64,000 bases of DNA from Microbacterium hydrocarbonoxydans (GTDB taxonomy: Bacteria > Actinomycetota > Actinomycetes > Actinomycetales > Microbacteriaceae), in the NCBI RefSeq assembly GCF_000956475.1, contig NZ_JYJB01000007.1:352353-416352 (forward strand). Reading direction: 5' to 3'. The notes under the pieces were generated by a model. It saw nothing but the letters and a program-made list of their open reading frames with translations, made no database searches and was not told where the DNA came from. This document shows, piece after piece, positions 43,001 to 52,506 of the stretch (positions are counted from its first letter, which is position 1; the number at the start of each line of letters is the position of its first letter). The position numbers and the translations under genes are program-made.

Positions 43001-46000
43001 GCGGTCGTGGTGCGTCCTGGGCGCGAGATCGCGGTGCCGGTGATGGCGAACGACTCGGACCCTGAGGGCGACAAGATCACTCTGGTGAGCGAGAAGAACG
43101 ACGGGCTCGAGCTGCCGGACATCGACGGGCTGTCGGCCCGGGTGTCGGGCGACCGGGTGCTGGTCGAGGCACCCGATCATGCCCTCGAGACGTCCCTGCA
43201 GTACACGATCCGGGATGCGCGGGGGGCGACGGCATCCGCCGTCCTGCAGATCACCGTCGACGAGGATGTTCCGCTGCTCGCCCCCGTCGCCCGCGATGAC
43301 CGGGTGCGTCCAGAGGATCTGAAGGACGGCGGGCTCACCGCCGACATCGACATCCTGAAGAACGATGAGGACCCCGACGGCACGACCGAGGGTCTGAAAC
43401 TCGACCTCGGCGCCGGGGCGAAGGAGCTCGAGGACGGCACCGTGCGCGTGACCGTCACCGACGAGATGCAGCTGATCCGCTACACGCTCACCGACCGCGA
43501 CGGCCTGGAGGCCTCGGCGTTCATCTTCGTGCCGGCGACCTCGGGCCTGCGGCCCACGCTGAAGGACGGCACGAAGCCCGTGCAGGTGGTCAGCGGCGAG
43601 ACGAAGTCGCTGCCTCTCTCGGAGTACGTCACGATCGCCGGCGGCGGCACCGCGCGCATCACGGAGCACGCCAAGGTCAGCGCGGTGCACGCGAACGGCG
43701 CCGATCTGGTGCAGGACGAGAGCACCCTGGTCTACACGTCCGCTGAGGGCTATTTCGGGCAGGATGCGGTCACCTTCGAGGTCACGGACGGCACGGGCCC
43801 CGATGATCCTGACGGGCGCAAGGCCACGCTCACGATCCCGATCGACGTGCTGCCCCCCGAGAACCAGCCGCCGAGCTTCACGGGCGCGCAGATGCAGGTG
43901 GCTCCTGGAGAGGATGCCACGAGCCTCGATCTCGCGGCGCTCACCGAAGACCCCGATCCCGAAGACGAGGGCGCCCACAAGTACACCTACGTCAGCGGTG
44001 CGGGCGATGGCATCAAGGCCGAGGTCGACGGTGCGACGCTGCGCGTCTCCGCGTCGTCGGACGTCGCGAAGGGCACGGTCGCCTCGCTCAAGCTGCGGGT
44101 CACCGACGGCACGACCGAACCGGTCGAGGGCACAGTGCAGGTGCTCGTGACGGCATCCACTCGTGCCCTTCCCGCGGCGAACACCGACACCGTGTCCGAG
44201 GCGGATCAGGGCAAGAGCATCACCGTCCCCGTTCTCGCCAACGACTACAACCCGTTCCCCGACAAGCCCCTCAAGCTGCTGTCGGCGGTGACAGAGTCGG
44301 GCGCCGGCGGCGCGACCGTCAAGGGCGACGAAGTGGTGGTGACACCGGCGGCGAACTTCGTCGGAACCATGATCGTGCGATACCGCATCCAGGATGCGAC
44401 GAAGGATGCCGAGCGCGAGGCGAACGGGCAGATCGTGATCACCGTGCAGGGCGTTCCGGAGGCGCCGGGCACCCCCACGATCACGAGCGTGCAGGACCGC
44501 ACCGTGGTGATCTCGTACGGCGCTCCGTCGAACAACGGCGCCGAGATCACGAAATACACGGTGAAGGCGGTCAAGGGCGGCAGCTACACGAAGGAGTGCA
44601 AGTCGACGACGTGCACTCTCGACGGGCTCACGAACAACGTCGAATACGCCTTCCAGGTGACGGCGACCAACCGCGTGGGCGAGGGCAAGCCCTCGGGAAC
44701 GTCCGAGGTGGCGCGCCCCGACGCACGCCCCGACACGCCCCTTCCGCCGACGCTCGTCTTCGGCGACAAGTCGCTGTCGGTGAGCTGGAAGACGCCGTCG
44801 ACGCCCGGGTCGCCAGTCGAGAGCTACACGCTCGAGATCTCTCCCGCGCCGCCGTCCGGCATCACCCAGAAGCAGGTCACCGGCAACTCCCTCGTGTGGG
44901 AGGGGCTGGAGAACGGCTCCAACTACCAGGTCAGGGTGCAGGCCCACAACAAGGCCCCCGAGCCGTCGGCGTGGAGCACCTGGTCGGCCAAGGAGGTTCC
45001 GGCGGGCCCGCCGTTGAAGCCCGCCGCGCCTACCACCGCCGAGATCCAGGGCGTGGGGGATCAGGCTCAGATGCAGGTGAGCTGGGTGCCGCCCGGCAAC
45101 AACGGCGACGCGATCGACGCGCTCGAGCTGCAGGTGTGGGAGGGCGGCAGCCTCGTGCGCACCATCACTCCCGCGGCCGACGCGAAGACGCAGGCGGTGA
45201 CCGTTCCCACCTCGGAGACGCCATACACGTACAAGATCCGCGCGCACAACAAGGCCGGATGGGGTGGCTACAGTGACGCCTCCGCCCCGCGCCGCGGCGT
45301 CAACCGGCCGAGCAAGCCGACGGGCGTGTCGGTGACCCCGACCGGTGCCGACGGCCAGCTCCGGCTCGCGTACACGCCGGGCGCGCGCAACGGGGCGTCG
45401 ACGAGCGAGATCGTCTACCAGTACTCGCTCAACGGCGGCGGCTCGTGGGCCGGTGTGCCCTCGAACAACGTCATCACCGGGTTGAGCAACGGCACCGACT
45501 ACAACGTGACCGTGCGTGCTCTCGCAACCGTCTCCGGCACGGCCTACCCCGGCGACTCCTCCGACGTCGCGAGAGGCAATCCCTACGGTCCGCTCCGCCA
45601 GCCGCGCGTCAGCGCGACCCAGAACCCCAAGAGCGTGACGATGTCGTGGGACGCGGCCCCGTCTGCCAACGGGCGTCCGATCAGCAAGGTGGAGATCAAC
45701 ATCGACGGCGGCGGCTTCACGAGCCAGCCGATCTCGGGCAGCATCACGAGAGGCAACGCCTACTCCGAGACGCATTGGATCGAAGTCCGGGTCACCGATT
45801 CCGTCGGGCAGACGATCACGAGTCCGCGGACCTCTCAGGTCTCCGGCCCGCCGCCGCCTCCCGTCGCGTACATCACCTCCGACGGCAACGCGAACGGGCA
45901 GGACGGCTGCAACGACGGCACGTGCGCGTGGTACTACGTGCATATGGACAACTTCGCCGCCAACACGACCTACTCCGTGCAGTGCGCCGACTACCGCCCT

Positions 46001-46168
46001 GCCGACGGCTACTGGGGCTCGTGGGGCGGCCCGTACTCGGTCACCACAGACGGCAACGGTCACTATCAGGGCCGCCTCGGCTGCTATCACGGGTCACGCG
46101 GCTACGGGACATACCAGGCGTCGGCCGTGATCAACGGCAAGGAGTACGAGCGCAGAGCATGGAACTGA
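40049..46168 (+). CDS. Giant membrane-anchored propeller/cadherin-like/Fn3 protein B1
   Basis: The 2039-residue product has a 12-residue basic head and one membrane helix (about 13-34), then the highly conserved block NPTTKVDLNDGGVWITKTSS. Residues 40-360 look like a beta-propeller (GKLWVVPVKG, TVFGLSSERG, ALLSVPLDG) with a cysteine pair in GCTYGAWAGSARFVREC. After an acidic linker (about 370-400) come 11 cadherin/Ig-like modules (about 404-1468) with calcium-type turns such as DNDNDPDGD and ANDSDPEGD. Five Fn3-like domains (about 1469-1935) follow, then a tip of about 100 residues with four cysteines (GCNDGTCAWYY onward) and no sorting signal. A GGGGGG-rich ribosome-binding site precedes the ATG. 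It is probably surface-exposed; the ligand is unknown. Confidence 0.87.
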   Translation: MKILTWMRARPKTLASAAAVVAGTVAVTTMAITYQGNPTTKVDLNDGGVWITKTSSVLVGHFNHESTLLDGGLRTTGENFDILQDKSNIVLVDRGSSTITAIDPARVSLGDNSRIPASAKVALGDKTAAILDQKSGKLWVVPVKGIAAFEIESAKPAADLGAEADVTVADDGTVFGLSSERGEVVTIPVDREGQQLEATTASLGDFDGSAPARITAVGRIPVVLDTASGTVTTPGGFRTTITDAADAVLQQASAAADAVVISTADALLSVPLDGSDPVVTEAGGSGTPAAPVSLRGCTYGAWAGSARFVRECPGAENDVAARISGAEGSASLTFRVNRDVIVLNDAVGGEAWLANESLQQVDNWNDITPPEGETENEEDSTQETVETTLPDRKTENTPPEAGDDSFGVRPGATTLLPVLDNDNDPDGDVLVGELIEQQPSIGVVQSIQNGGALQIAVDEKASGTASFTYEVNDGRGGKDTAVVTLSVHEHDVNAAPVAKRKTSLTVESGGTISYNILPDYIDPDGDDIYLQNVEPAAGDEVDFSTDGQITYKATASLQGRKDVQVTISDAEGEVYTGSISLDVRPQGSTKPKTNADHVVTRVGEQVTVAPLANDTSSGRERLRLGRVDEVSGATVLPDFTNNTFTFEADVPNTYYVQYLATAGPENGEGLVRVDVLDAAESDLPPVAVRDVALLPTGGDVLVGVLANDIDPSGGVLVIQSVSIEDRTGVSVSVLNHETLRITDQGALKDQVRISYTISNGTKSADGEVVVIPIPAPDRILQPVANPDVVYVRANDVVTIPVLDNDTHPSGDALHVAPALIEPFVDPADGEAFVSQDTVRFKAGSAAKTVYLTYEAVDSRQQKSAGYVTVQILPVDAETNAAPSPKDITARALSGTEIDIAIPLDGIDSDGDSVELLNISSSPQKGRINETGANYFTYEAFEGSTGVDTFTYVVRDHLGKESTATIRVGIAPPQDINQKPYAVKDAVVVRPGREIAVPVMANDSDPEGDKITLVSEKNDGLELPDIDGLSARVSGDRVLVEAPDHALETSLQYTIRDARGATASAVLQITVDEDVPLLAPVARDDRVRPEDLKDGGLTADIDILKNDEDPDGTTEGLKLDLGAGAKELEDGTVRVTVTDEMQLIRYTLTDRDGLEASAFIFVPATSGLRPTLKDGTKPVQVVSGETKSLPLSEYVTIAGGGTARITEHAKVSAVHANGADLVQDESTLVYTSAEGYFGQDAVTFEVTDGTGPDDPDGRKATLTIPIDVLPPENQPPSFTGAQMQVAPGEDATSLDLAALTEDPDPEDEGAHKYTYVSGAGDGIKAEVDGATLRVSASSDVAKGTVASLKLRVTDGTTEPVEGTVQVLVTASTRALPAANTDTVSEADQGKSITVPVLANDYNPFPDKPLKLLSAVTESGAGGATVKGDEVVVTPAANFVGTMIVRYRIQDATKDAEREANGQIVITVQGVPEAPGTPTITSVQDRTVVISYGAPSNNGAEITKYTVKAVKGGSYTKECKSTTCTLDGLTNNVEYAFQVTATNRVGEGKPSGTSEVARPDARPDTPLPPTLVFGDKSLSVSWKTPSTPGSPVESYTLEISPAPPSGITQKQVTGNSLVWEGLENGSNYQVRVQAHNKAPEPSAWSTWSAKEVPAGPPLKPAAPTTAEIQGVGDQAQMQVSWVPPGNNGDAIDALELQVWEGGSLVRTITPAADAKTQAVTVPTSETPYTYKIRAHNKAGWGGYSDASAPRRGVNRPSKPTGVSVTPTGADGQLRLAYTPGARNGASTSEIVYQYSLNGGGSWAGVPSNNVITGLSNGTDYNVTVRALATVSGTAYPGDSSDVARGNPYGPLRQPRVSATQNPKSVTMSWDAAPSANGRPISKVEINIDGGGFTSQPISGSITRGNAYSETHWIEVRVTDSVGQTITSPRTSQVSGPPPPPVAYITSDGNANGQDGCNDGTCAWYYVHMDNFAANTTYSVQCADYRPADGYWGSWGGPYSVTTDGNGHYQGRLGCYHGSRGYGTYQASAVINGKEYERRAWN

Positions 46169-46169
46169 T

Positions 46170-46226
46170 CCGCTGCACGCGGGCAGATCTGCCCATGGGG
46201 GCTTTTCGCACCGGCGGTTAGACTCG
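46170..46226 (+). promoter_or_regulatory. Conserved 57-bp promoter/dyad element, copy 1
   Basis: This element directly follows the stop of B1 and is identical at 56 of 57 positions to 52384-52440 after B2. It contains a perfect 14-base palindrome GGGCAGATCTGCCC (46181-46194), a short GCCC/GGGC hairpin with TTTT (about 46191-46206), and a TAGACT -10 box (46219-46224). It can therefore act as terminator for the gene before it and as operator plus promoter for B2. Confidence 0.75.
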
Positions 46227-46294
46227 TGTGGTTCCTCGCCGTCTTCGCCTGAGGGCACGAGAGAGCGCGGATGAGGCACCCAGGGGGGACCGGC

Positions 46295-49200
46295 ATGAAG
46301 TTCTTGTCGTGGATGCGCGTGCGTCCGAGGACGCTGGCCTCGACCGCCGTCGTCGCGGCCGGCGCGGTCGTCCTGACGACTTTGGCGTTCACGTATCAGG
46401 GCAATCCGACGACGAAGGTCGATCTCAACGACGGCGGCGTCTGGATCACGAAGACGTCCAGTCTGCTCGTCGGTCACTTCAACAATGAGTCCACCGTGCT
46501 CGACGGCGGGGCTCGCAACGGCACCGACAGCTTCGACGTCCTGCAGGACGCCGCGAACGTGGTCGTGGTCGATACCGGTGCGGCGACCGCCACCGTCGTC
46601 GACCCTGCGCGCGTCGCGCTCGCGGATTCGACCGCGATTCCCGGATCGGCGAAGGTGGCGCTCGGGAACCGCACCGCCGCCATCCTGGACCGGAAGTCCG
46701 GCGACCTGTGGGTCGTGGCGGTGAAGGGGCTCTCCTCGTTCGAGATCAAAGCCGCCGACCCCACGGCGGAGCTGGGCAAGGACGCCGATGTCGCCGTGTC
46801 GGAGGACGGCACGGTGTTCGGGCTCTCCTCCGCCCGCGGCGAGGTCGTCACGGTTCCTGTCGACAACCAGGGTGAGGCCCTCGAACCCTCTTCGGCCTCG
46901 ATCGGCGAGCTCGACGGCTCCGGGACGGCCACGATCACCGCGGTGGGTGGCACGCCGGTCGTGCTGGATGCCGCGTCGGGGGCCATCCTCGCGCCCGGCG
47001 GCATCCGCACCGAGATCCCGGATGCGGACGGCGCGGTGCTGCAGCAGCCCTCGGCAGCGGCTGCTGCGGTCACGGTCGCGACCGCGACCGCGCTGCTGAG
47101 CGTCCCGCTCGACGGCGCGGAGCCGACGACGACGGATGCCGGAGGCGAGGGCGCACCCGCGGCACCCGTCTGGCTGCGCGGCTGCGCCTACGGCGCGTGG
47201 GCCGGATCGGCGAGCTTCGTGCGCGAGTGCACGGGCGACGCGAACGACATGAGCGAGAAGATCCCGGATGCCGAGGACTCGAAGAGCCTGGTCTTCCGAG
47301 TGAACCGCGACGTGATCGTGCTGAACGACGCGGTCGGCGGCGCGGCGTGGCTGCCGAACGAGAGCCTGCAGCGCGTGGACAACTGGGACGACATCATCCC
47401 TCCGGAGGGGGAGACCGAGAACCAGGAGGACACCACTGAGGAGACGGTGGAGACCACGCTTCCCGAGCGCAGCGAGCAGAACACGGCTCCGGTCGCGGAG
47501 GACGACGAGTTCGGGGTGCGCCCCGGACGCACAACCATGCTGCCGGTGCTGGACAACGACACCGACGCGGACGGAGACGTGCTGGTCGCCTCGCTGGCGC
47601 AGAGCCAGCCGGCGCTCGGTGAGGTGCAACCCGTCAACAACGGCGGTGCTCTGCAGATAGCCGTGGACGAGGACATGACCGGCGGCGGGTCGTTCGAGTA
47701 CGAGATCGACGACGGACGAGGAGGCAAGGCGTCGGCGAACGTGCAGCTCTCGGTGCACGCGTGGGATGTCAACGGCGCGCCGGTGCAGCGACGAACGACC
47801 GGACTCGCGGTCGAGGAGGGCGGCACGGTCTCGTACAACGTGCTGCCGGACTGGCTCGATCCCGACGGCGACGACATGTACCTGCAGGACGTCATCGCGG
47901 CACCGGGCGACGAGGTCGACTTCTCGACCGACGGCCAGGTCACGTACCACGCGGTCGCCAGCCTCCAGGGCCGCAAGGAGATCCAGATCGTGGTGTCCGA
48001 CGGACTCGGCGAGGCCACGACGGGAACGCTGCGCCTCGATGTCCGGCCGGCGGGCTCGACGCTCCCGAAGACGAACGCCGACCACGTCGTGACCCGCGTC
48101 GGCGAAGCGATCTCCATCGCGCCGCTGGTCAACGACACGAGCTCAGGTCGCGAGCTGCTGCGTCTGGCCCGTGTCGACGAGGTCGCGGGCGCGACGATCG
48201 TCCCCGACTACCAGAACAAGTCGTTCACCTTTCAGTCGGCGACCGCGAACGTCTATTACGTGCAGTATCTGGTGAGCGCAGGCCCCAACGCGGTGCCCGG
48301 CCTGGTCAGGGTCGATGTGCTGCCGCCGGCGGAGACCGCGCTCCCGCCGATCGCGGTGCGGGACGTCGCGCTGCTGCCATCGGGGGGAGAGGTCCTCGTC
48401 GGCGTCCTCGGCAACGACACCGAGCCCTCGGGCGGCATCCTCGTCGTGCAGTCGGTCACGGTGCCTCCGCACAGCGGCATCTCGGTGTCGGTGCTGAACC
48501 ACGAGACGCTGCGCATCGGCGATCAGGGTGCCCTCGACGAGCAGGTGCGCATCAGCTATCGCATCTCCAACGGCACGCAGACGGCCGAGGGCGATGTGAT
48601 CGTCATCCCGATCCCGAGGCCGTCGCTGCTGTCGCCGCCCGTCGCCAACGACGATCAGATCGTTGTCCGCGCCGGCGATGTCGTCACGATCCCGGTGCTC
48701 GACAACGACACGCATCCCAACGGCGACGTGCTCCACGTCGACCCTGAGCTGGTCGAGCCTCTGGTCGATCCCGAGGACGGCGAGGCCTTCGTCTCCCAGG
48801 ACGCGGTGCGCTTCCGCGCCTCCGACATCCCGGGGACCGTCTATGTGACGTATCAGGCGGTGGACTCGGCGGGGCAGAAGGACGCCGGCTACATCACGAT
48901 CCAGGTCAGGGCGATCGATGAGGAGGCGAACTCCGCGCCGAAGCCCAAGGACATCACCGTGCGGGCGCTCAGCGGGTCGACCGTGCGGATCGCGATCCCG
49001 CTCGACGGAATCGACGCCGACGGCGACTCCGTCGAGCTCGTCGGTCAGGAGAGCGCGCCGACGAAGGGGCAGGTCGCGGAGGTCGGCAGCGACCACCTGG
49101 TCTACGAGGCGTTCGGCGATGCGACAGGCGTCGACACCTTCACCTATCGAGTGCGCGATCGTCTGGGCAAGGAGGGCGTGGCGACCATCAGGGTCGGCAT

Positions 49201-52200
49201 CGCGCCGGGTGACGCGTCGAACCAGGCGCCGTACGCGGTGAAAGACACCGTGGTGATGCGCCCAGGGCGCTCGATCGCCGTGCCGGTGCTCGCGAACGAC
49301 TCCGACCCGGAGGGCGACGCGATCTCGCTCGTCAAGAAGGGGCTGGAGATCCCCCCGGATGCCGGGATCGAGGCGAGGGTGTCCGGCGACCGCGTCGTGG
49401 TGAAGGCTCCGAACACGCCCATGGACACGTCGATCCAGTACACGATCCGCGATGCCAGGGGTGCGACGGCGACCGCCGTGCTGCAGATCACCGTCGACGA
49501 GGACGTGCCGCTGAAAGTGCCGACCGCACGCGACGATCGCGTGGTCGCGGCCGACGCGAAGGACAGCCTGCGGGTCGACGTCGACGTGCTCACGAACGAC
49601 GAGGACCCTGACGGCACGGTCGATGCGCTCGAGCTCTCCGTCGAGACCGGCGGGGTCGTGGAGGACGACCGATCGATCAGGGTGACCGTCGGCGACCAGC
49701 GTCAGCTCATCCGCTATACGGTCACCGATCAGGACGACCAGACGGCCTCCGCGTTCATCTTCGTCCCCGCGCTGAGCGAGCTGCGCCCGACGCTGACATC
49801 CACGAAACCGGTCGAGGTCAAGAGCGGCGAGACAATCGAGCTGCCGCTGTCGACGTACGTCACGGTAGCCGGCGGCGGCGATGTCGTGATCACCGAGGCA
49901 GCGAAGGTCAGCGCGGTGAACGCCGACGGCGCCCCGCTCATCAAGGATCAGTCCACGCTCGTCTACACCTCGAAGCAGGGCTATTTCGGCAAGGACGCCC
50001 TGACGTTCGAGGTCACCGACGGAACCGGCCCCGATGACCCCGAAGGGCGAAAGGCCACCCTCACGATCCCGATCACGGTGCTGCCGCCCGAGAACCAGCA
50101 GCCGGTGTTCGTGAACGGCCAGGTGGAGGTCGCCCCCGGCGAGCCCGCCACGTCGCTCGATCTCGCCGCACTCACCACAGACCCCGACCCCGAGGACGCG
50201 AAGAAGATCAGCTTCAGCATCAGCGGGCAGCCCGCAGGCGGCATCACAGCCCGCGTCGACGGCACGAAGCTGCTCGTCGAAGCCGACTCCAGCACGCCGA
50301 AGGGCACGAGCGCCACCGTGCAGCTGCGCATCGACGACGGCACCACCGAGCCGGTCGAGGGCTCGGTCGCCGTGCTGGTCGCAGCCTCGACCAGATCCCT
50401 CGCCACGGCGAACACCGACACGATCAGCGAGGCCGACCAGGGCAAGCCGATCACCGTGCCCGTACTGGACAACGACGTGAACCCGTTCCCGGAGACGCCG
50501 CTGAAGGTGGTCTCGGCCGTGTCGGAGACGGGCTCGGGAGCGGTGTCCTTCACCGGCAGCGAGGTGAAGGTCACGCCGGCCGCCGATTTCGTCGGGACGA
50601 TGGTGGTCCGCTACCGCATCCAGGACGCGACGAAGGATGCCGATCGCGAGGTCGACGGACGCATCGTCGTGACGGTGCAGGGGGTGCCAGAGGCCCCTGG
50701 CACCCCGACGGTGTCGAGCGTGCAGGACCGCACCGTGGTCCTGTCCTGGTCGCCGCCGTCGAACAACGGTGCGGAGATCACCTCGTACACGGTGAGATCG
50801 GTCGCCGGGAACTACACGAAGAAGTGCACCTCGACCACCTGCACCCTCGACGGGCTGACGAACAACGTCGAGTACGTGTTCCAGGTCGTGGCGACCAACC
50901 GGGTCGGCGACGGCAAGCCGTCGCCGAGCTCCGCGGTGGCGCGCCCCGATGCGCGTCCCGATACGCCGCAGCCGCCGAAGCTCGTCTTCGGGGACAAGAG
51001 CCTCAAGGTCTCCTGGGTGACGCCGACCACGCCCGGCTCTCCCGTGGAGTCGTACACCCTGGAGATCTCGCCGGCACCGCCGTCGGGGATCGCCCAGAAG
51101 ACCGGTGTGACCGGCAACTCGCTCACCTGGGAGGGGCTCGAGAACGGCGCGAACTACCAGGTGCGGGTGCAGGCGATCAACCGGGCGCCCGAACCGTCGA
51201 GTTGGAGTGGCTGGTCCGCCTCCGAGATCCCGGCAGGCGTCCCGGGGACCGTCGCGGCCCCGCGGGCGCAGAGCGCTCCCTCGGTGGGCAGCCAGGCGCA
51301 GATGACGGTCTCCTGGGATGCGGCGCCGCAGAACGGTGACGCGATCGCGGAGTACCAGCTCGTCGTGATGCGTGGCGGCAGCGTCGTGAACCGCATCACC
51401 GGCATCGCCGGGACGCAGCTCAGTCAGACGGTCACGGTGGCGACCTCGACCGCCGACTACACCTATGCGGTGCTCGCGCGGAACAAGGCCGGCTGGGGTG
51501 CGCAGAGCCCTGCATCCGCCCCGCAGCGCGCCTTCGGCAGCCCGGGAGCGCCGACCATCACCGGAACCCAGGAGCACGACGGCTACGTCACGGTGAGCTA
51601 CACCGTCTCGGACACAAACGGCGCGGCCGCCTCGGAGCTGCGCTACGAGTACTCCCTCAACGGCGGTGCATGGAGCCGCAGCTGGGACGGATCGCGCATC
51701 AACGCGGCCAACGGCGGCACCTACACGGTCAGAGTCAGGGCGTATTCGGTCGTCGGAGGCCAGGAGTCTCAGCCCGGCGCGGCATCGGCCCCCACCGGCG
51801 GTCTGCGCCCCTACGGGCCGGTGCGCAATCCCGGCGTCTCTGCGGCCAACCAGGGCACCTCGGTGAAGGTCTCCTGGTCGGCCCCGAGCCCGAACGGACG
51901 AAACATCGTGCAGGTCCTCGTCAGCCTCGACAACGGTGGCTGGCAGGATCTGGGGCTCAGCGGCAGCCGCAGTCTCGGCAACGGCTACAGCGAGACCCAC
52001 AGCATCCAGGTCAAGGCCAAGGACGAGGCGGGGCAGTGGTCGGCGGTGGTGTCGGCATCCGCGACGACCGACGCCAAGCCGGTGCCCGAGGCTTGGGTCA
52101 CCAGGGGTGAGGCGAAGACGAACGGCTGCACCAGCGTGAACGGCGGGCCCTGCTACAACCTGAGGCTGAACACGAAGAACTTCGCGGGCGGCTCCTATCG

Positions 52201-52369
52201 GGTGGAATGCACGGCAGACGGGAAGGTTTTCTCGACCAACGCGGGGTTCCCGGTCGACATCCCCTCCAATGGGTCGGTGATCATCGACTGCTGGAACGGC
52301 TACGTCACCCGCAAGGGCGTGAACATCATCGGCGGCAACCCCTCGAGCGCGCGGGAAGGCAACTTCTAG
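46295..52369 (+). CDS. Giant membrane-anchored propeller/cadherin-like/Fn3 protein B2
   Basis: The 2024-residue product follows the same order as B1: head, membrane helix (about 13-34), NPTTKVDLNDGGVWITKTSS block, propeller to about residue 365 with the GCAYGAWAGSASFVREC cysteine pair, acidic linker, 11 cadherin/Ig-like modules (about 400-1465) and five Fn3-like domains. Its tip from about residue 1932 starts AWVTRGEAKTNGC and has four cysteines but otherwise differs from B1 and B3. In the modules around residues 980-1130 it is clearly less like B1 and B3 than those are to each other (for example DAISLVKKGLEIPPDAG versus DKITLVSEKNDGLE). The start at 46295 is set by the GGGGGGA ribosome-binding site at 46283-46289; an ATG 24 bases upstream is in frame. 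Confidence 0.87.
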   Translation: MKFLSWMRVRPRTLASTAVVAAGAVVLTTLAFTYQGNPTTKVDLNDGGVWITKTSSLLVGHFNNESTVLDGGARNGTDSFDVLQDAANVVVVDTGAATATVVDPARVALADSTAIPGSAKVALGNRTAAILDRKSGDLWVVAVKGLSSFEIKAADPTAELGKDADVAVSEDGTVFGLSSARGEVVTVPVDNQGEALEPSSASIGELDGSGTATITAVGGTPVVLDAASGAILAPGGIRTEIPDADGAVLQQPSAAAAAVTVATATALLSVPLDGAEPTTTDAGGEGAPAAPVWLRGCAYGAWAGSASFVRECTGDANDMSEKIPDAEDSKSLVFRVNRDVIVLNDAVGGAAWLPNESLQRVDNWDDIIPPEGETENQEDTTEETVETTLPERSEQNTAPVAEDDEFGVRPGRTTMLPVLDNDTDADGDVLVASLAQSQPALGEVQPVNNGGALQIAVDEDMTGGGSFEYEIDDGRGGKASANVQLSVHAWDVNGAPVQRRTTGLAVEEGGTVSYNVLPDWLDPDGDDMYLQDVIAAPGDEVDFSTDGQVTYHAVASLQGRKEIQIVVSDGLGEATTGTLRLDVRPAGSTLPKTNADHVVTRVGEAISIAPLVNDTSSGRELLRLARVDEVAGATIVPDYQNKSFTFQSATANVYYVQYLVSAGPNAVPGLVRVDVLPPAETALPPIAVRDVALLPSGGEVLVGVLGNDTEPSGGILVVQSVTVPPHSGISVSVLNHETLRIGDQGALDEQVRISYRISNGTQTAEGDVIVIPIPRPSLLSPPVANDDQIVVRAGDVVTIPVLDNDTHPNGDVLHVDPELVEPLVDPEDGEAFVSQDAVRFRASDIPGTVYVTYQAVDSAGQKDAGYITIQVRAIDEEANSAPKPKDITVRALSGSTVRIAIPLDGIDADGDSVELVGQESAPTKGQVAEVGSDHLVYEAFGDATGVDTFTYRVRDRLGKEGVATIRVGIAPGDASNQAPYAVKDTVVMRPGRSIAVPVLANDSDPEGDAISLVKKGLEIPPDAGIEARVSGDRVVVKAPNTPMDTSIQYTIRDARGATATAVLQITVDEDVPLKVPTARDDRVVAADAKDSLRVDVDVLTNDEDPDGTVDALELSVETGGVVEDDRSIRVTVGDQRQLIRYTVTDQDDQTASAFIFVPALSELRPTLTSTKPVEVKSGETIELPLSTYVTVAGGGDVVITEAAKVSAVNADGAPLIKDQSTLVYTSKQGYFGKDALTFEVTDGTGPDDPEGRKATLTIPITVLPPENQQPVFVNGQVEVAPGEPATSLDLAALTTDPDPEDAKKISFSISGQPAGGITARVDGTKLLVEADSSTPKGTSATVQLRIDDGTTEPVEGSVAVLVAASTRSLATANTDTISEADQGKPITVPVLDNDVNPFPETPLKVVSAVSETGSGAVSFTGSEVKVTPAADFVGTMVVRYRIQDATKDADREVDGRIVVTVQGVPEAPGTPTVSSVQDRTVVLSWSPPSNNGAEITSYTVRSVAGNYTKKCTSTTCTLDGLTNNVEYVFQVVATNRVGDGKPSPSSAVARPDARPDTPQPPKLVFGDKSLKVSWVTPTTPGSPVESYTLEISPAPPSGIAQKTGVTGNSLTWEGLENGANYQVRVQAINRAPEPSSWSGWSASEIPAGVPGTVAAPRAQSAPSVGSQAQMTVSWDAAPQNGDAIAEYQLVVMRGGSVVNRITGIAGTQLSQTVTVATSTADYTYAVLARNKAGWGAQSPASAPQRAFGSPGAPTITGTQEHDGYVTVSYTVSDTNGAAASELRYEYSLNGGAWSRSWDGSRINAANGGTYTVRVRAYSVVGGQESQPGAASAPTGGLRPYGPVRNPGVSAANQGTSVKVSWSAPSPNGRNIVQVLVSLDNGGWQDLGLSGSRSLGNGYSETHSIQVKAKDEAGQWSAVVSASATTDAKPVPEAWVTRGEAKTNGCTSVNGGPCYNLRLNTKNFAGGSYRVECTADGKVFSTNAGFPVDIPSNGSVIIDCWNGYVTRKGVNIIGGNPSSAREGNF

Positions 52370-52383
52370 CTGCGGATGTGCGA

Positions 52384-52440
52384 CCGCTGCAGGCGGGCAG
52401 ATCTGCCCATGGGGGCTTTTCGCACCGGCGGTTAGACTCG
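52384..52440 (+). promoter_or_regulatory. Conserved 57-bp promoter/dyad element, copy 2
   Basis: This second copy lies 15 bases after the stop of B2 and differs from the first by one base. The palindrome is at 52395-52408 and the TAGACT -10 box at 52433-52438. The leader sequences after the two copies are unrelated, so the sharp end of identity at the TAGACTCG is notable. Confidence 0.75.
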
Positions 52441-52506
52441 ACGGGTGCGTCGTGGCTTATCGCAACGGCGCGGAGAGTGCGATCGAGACCCAGGGGGAGT
52501 CCAGGG

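Noticed and set aside
40652..52000. Very long minus-strand open frames (1812 and 1285 codons) opposite the giant genes
   Set aside because: The same GC-frame effect. They are Arg/Asp/Val/Gly-rich without motifs, and the plus-strand proteins are conserved among the paralogues.
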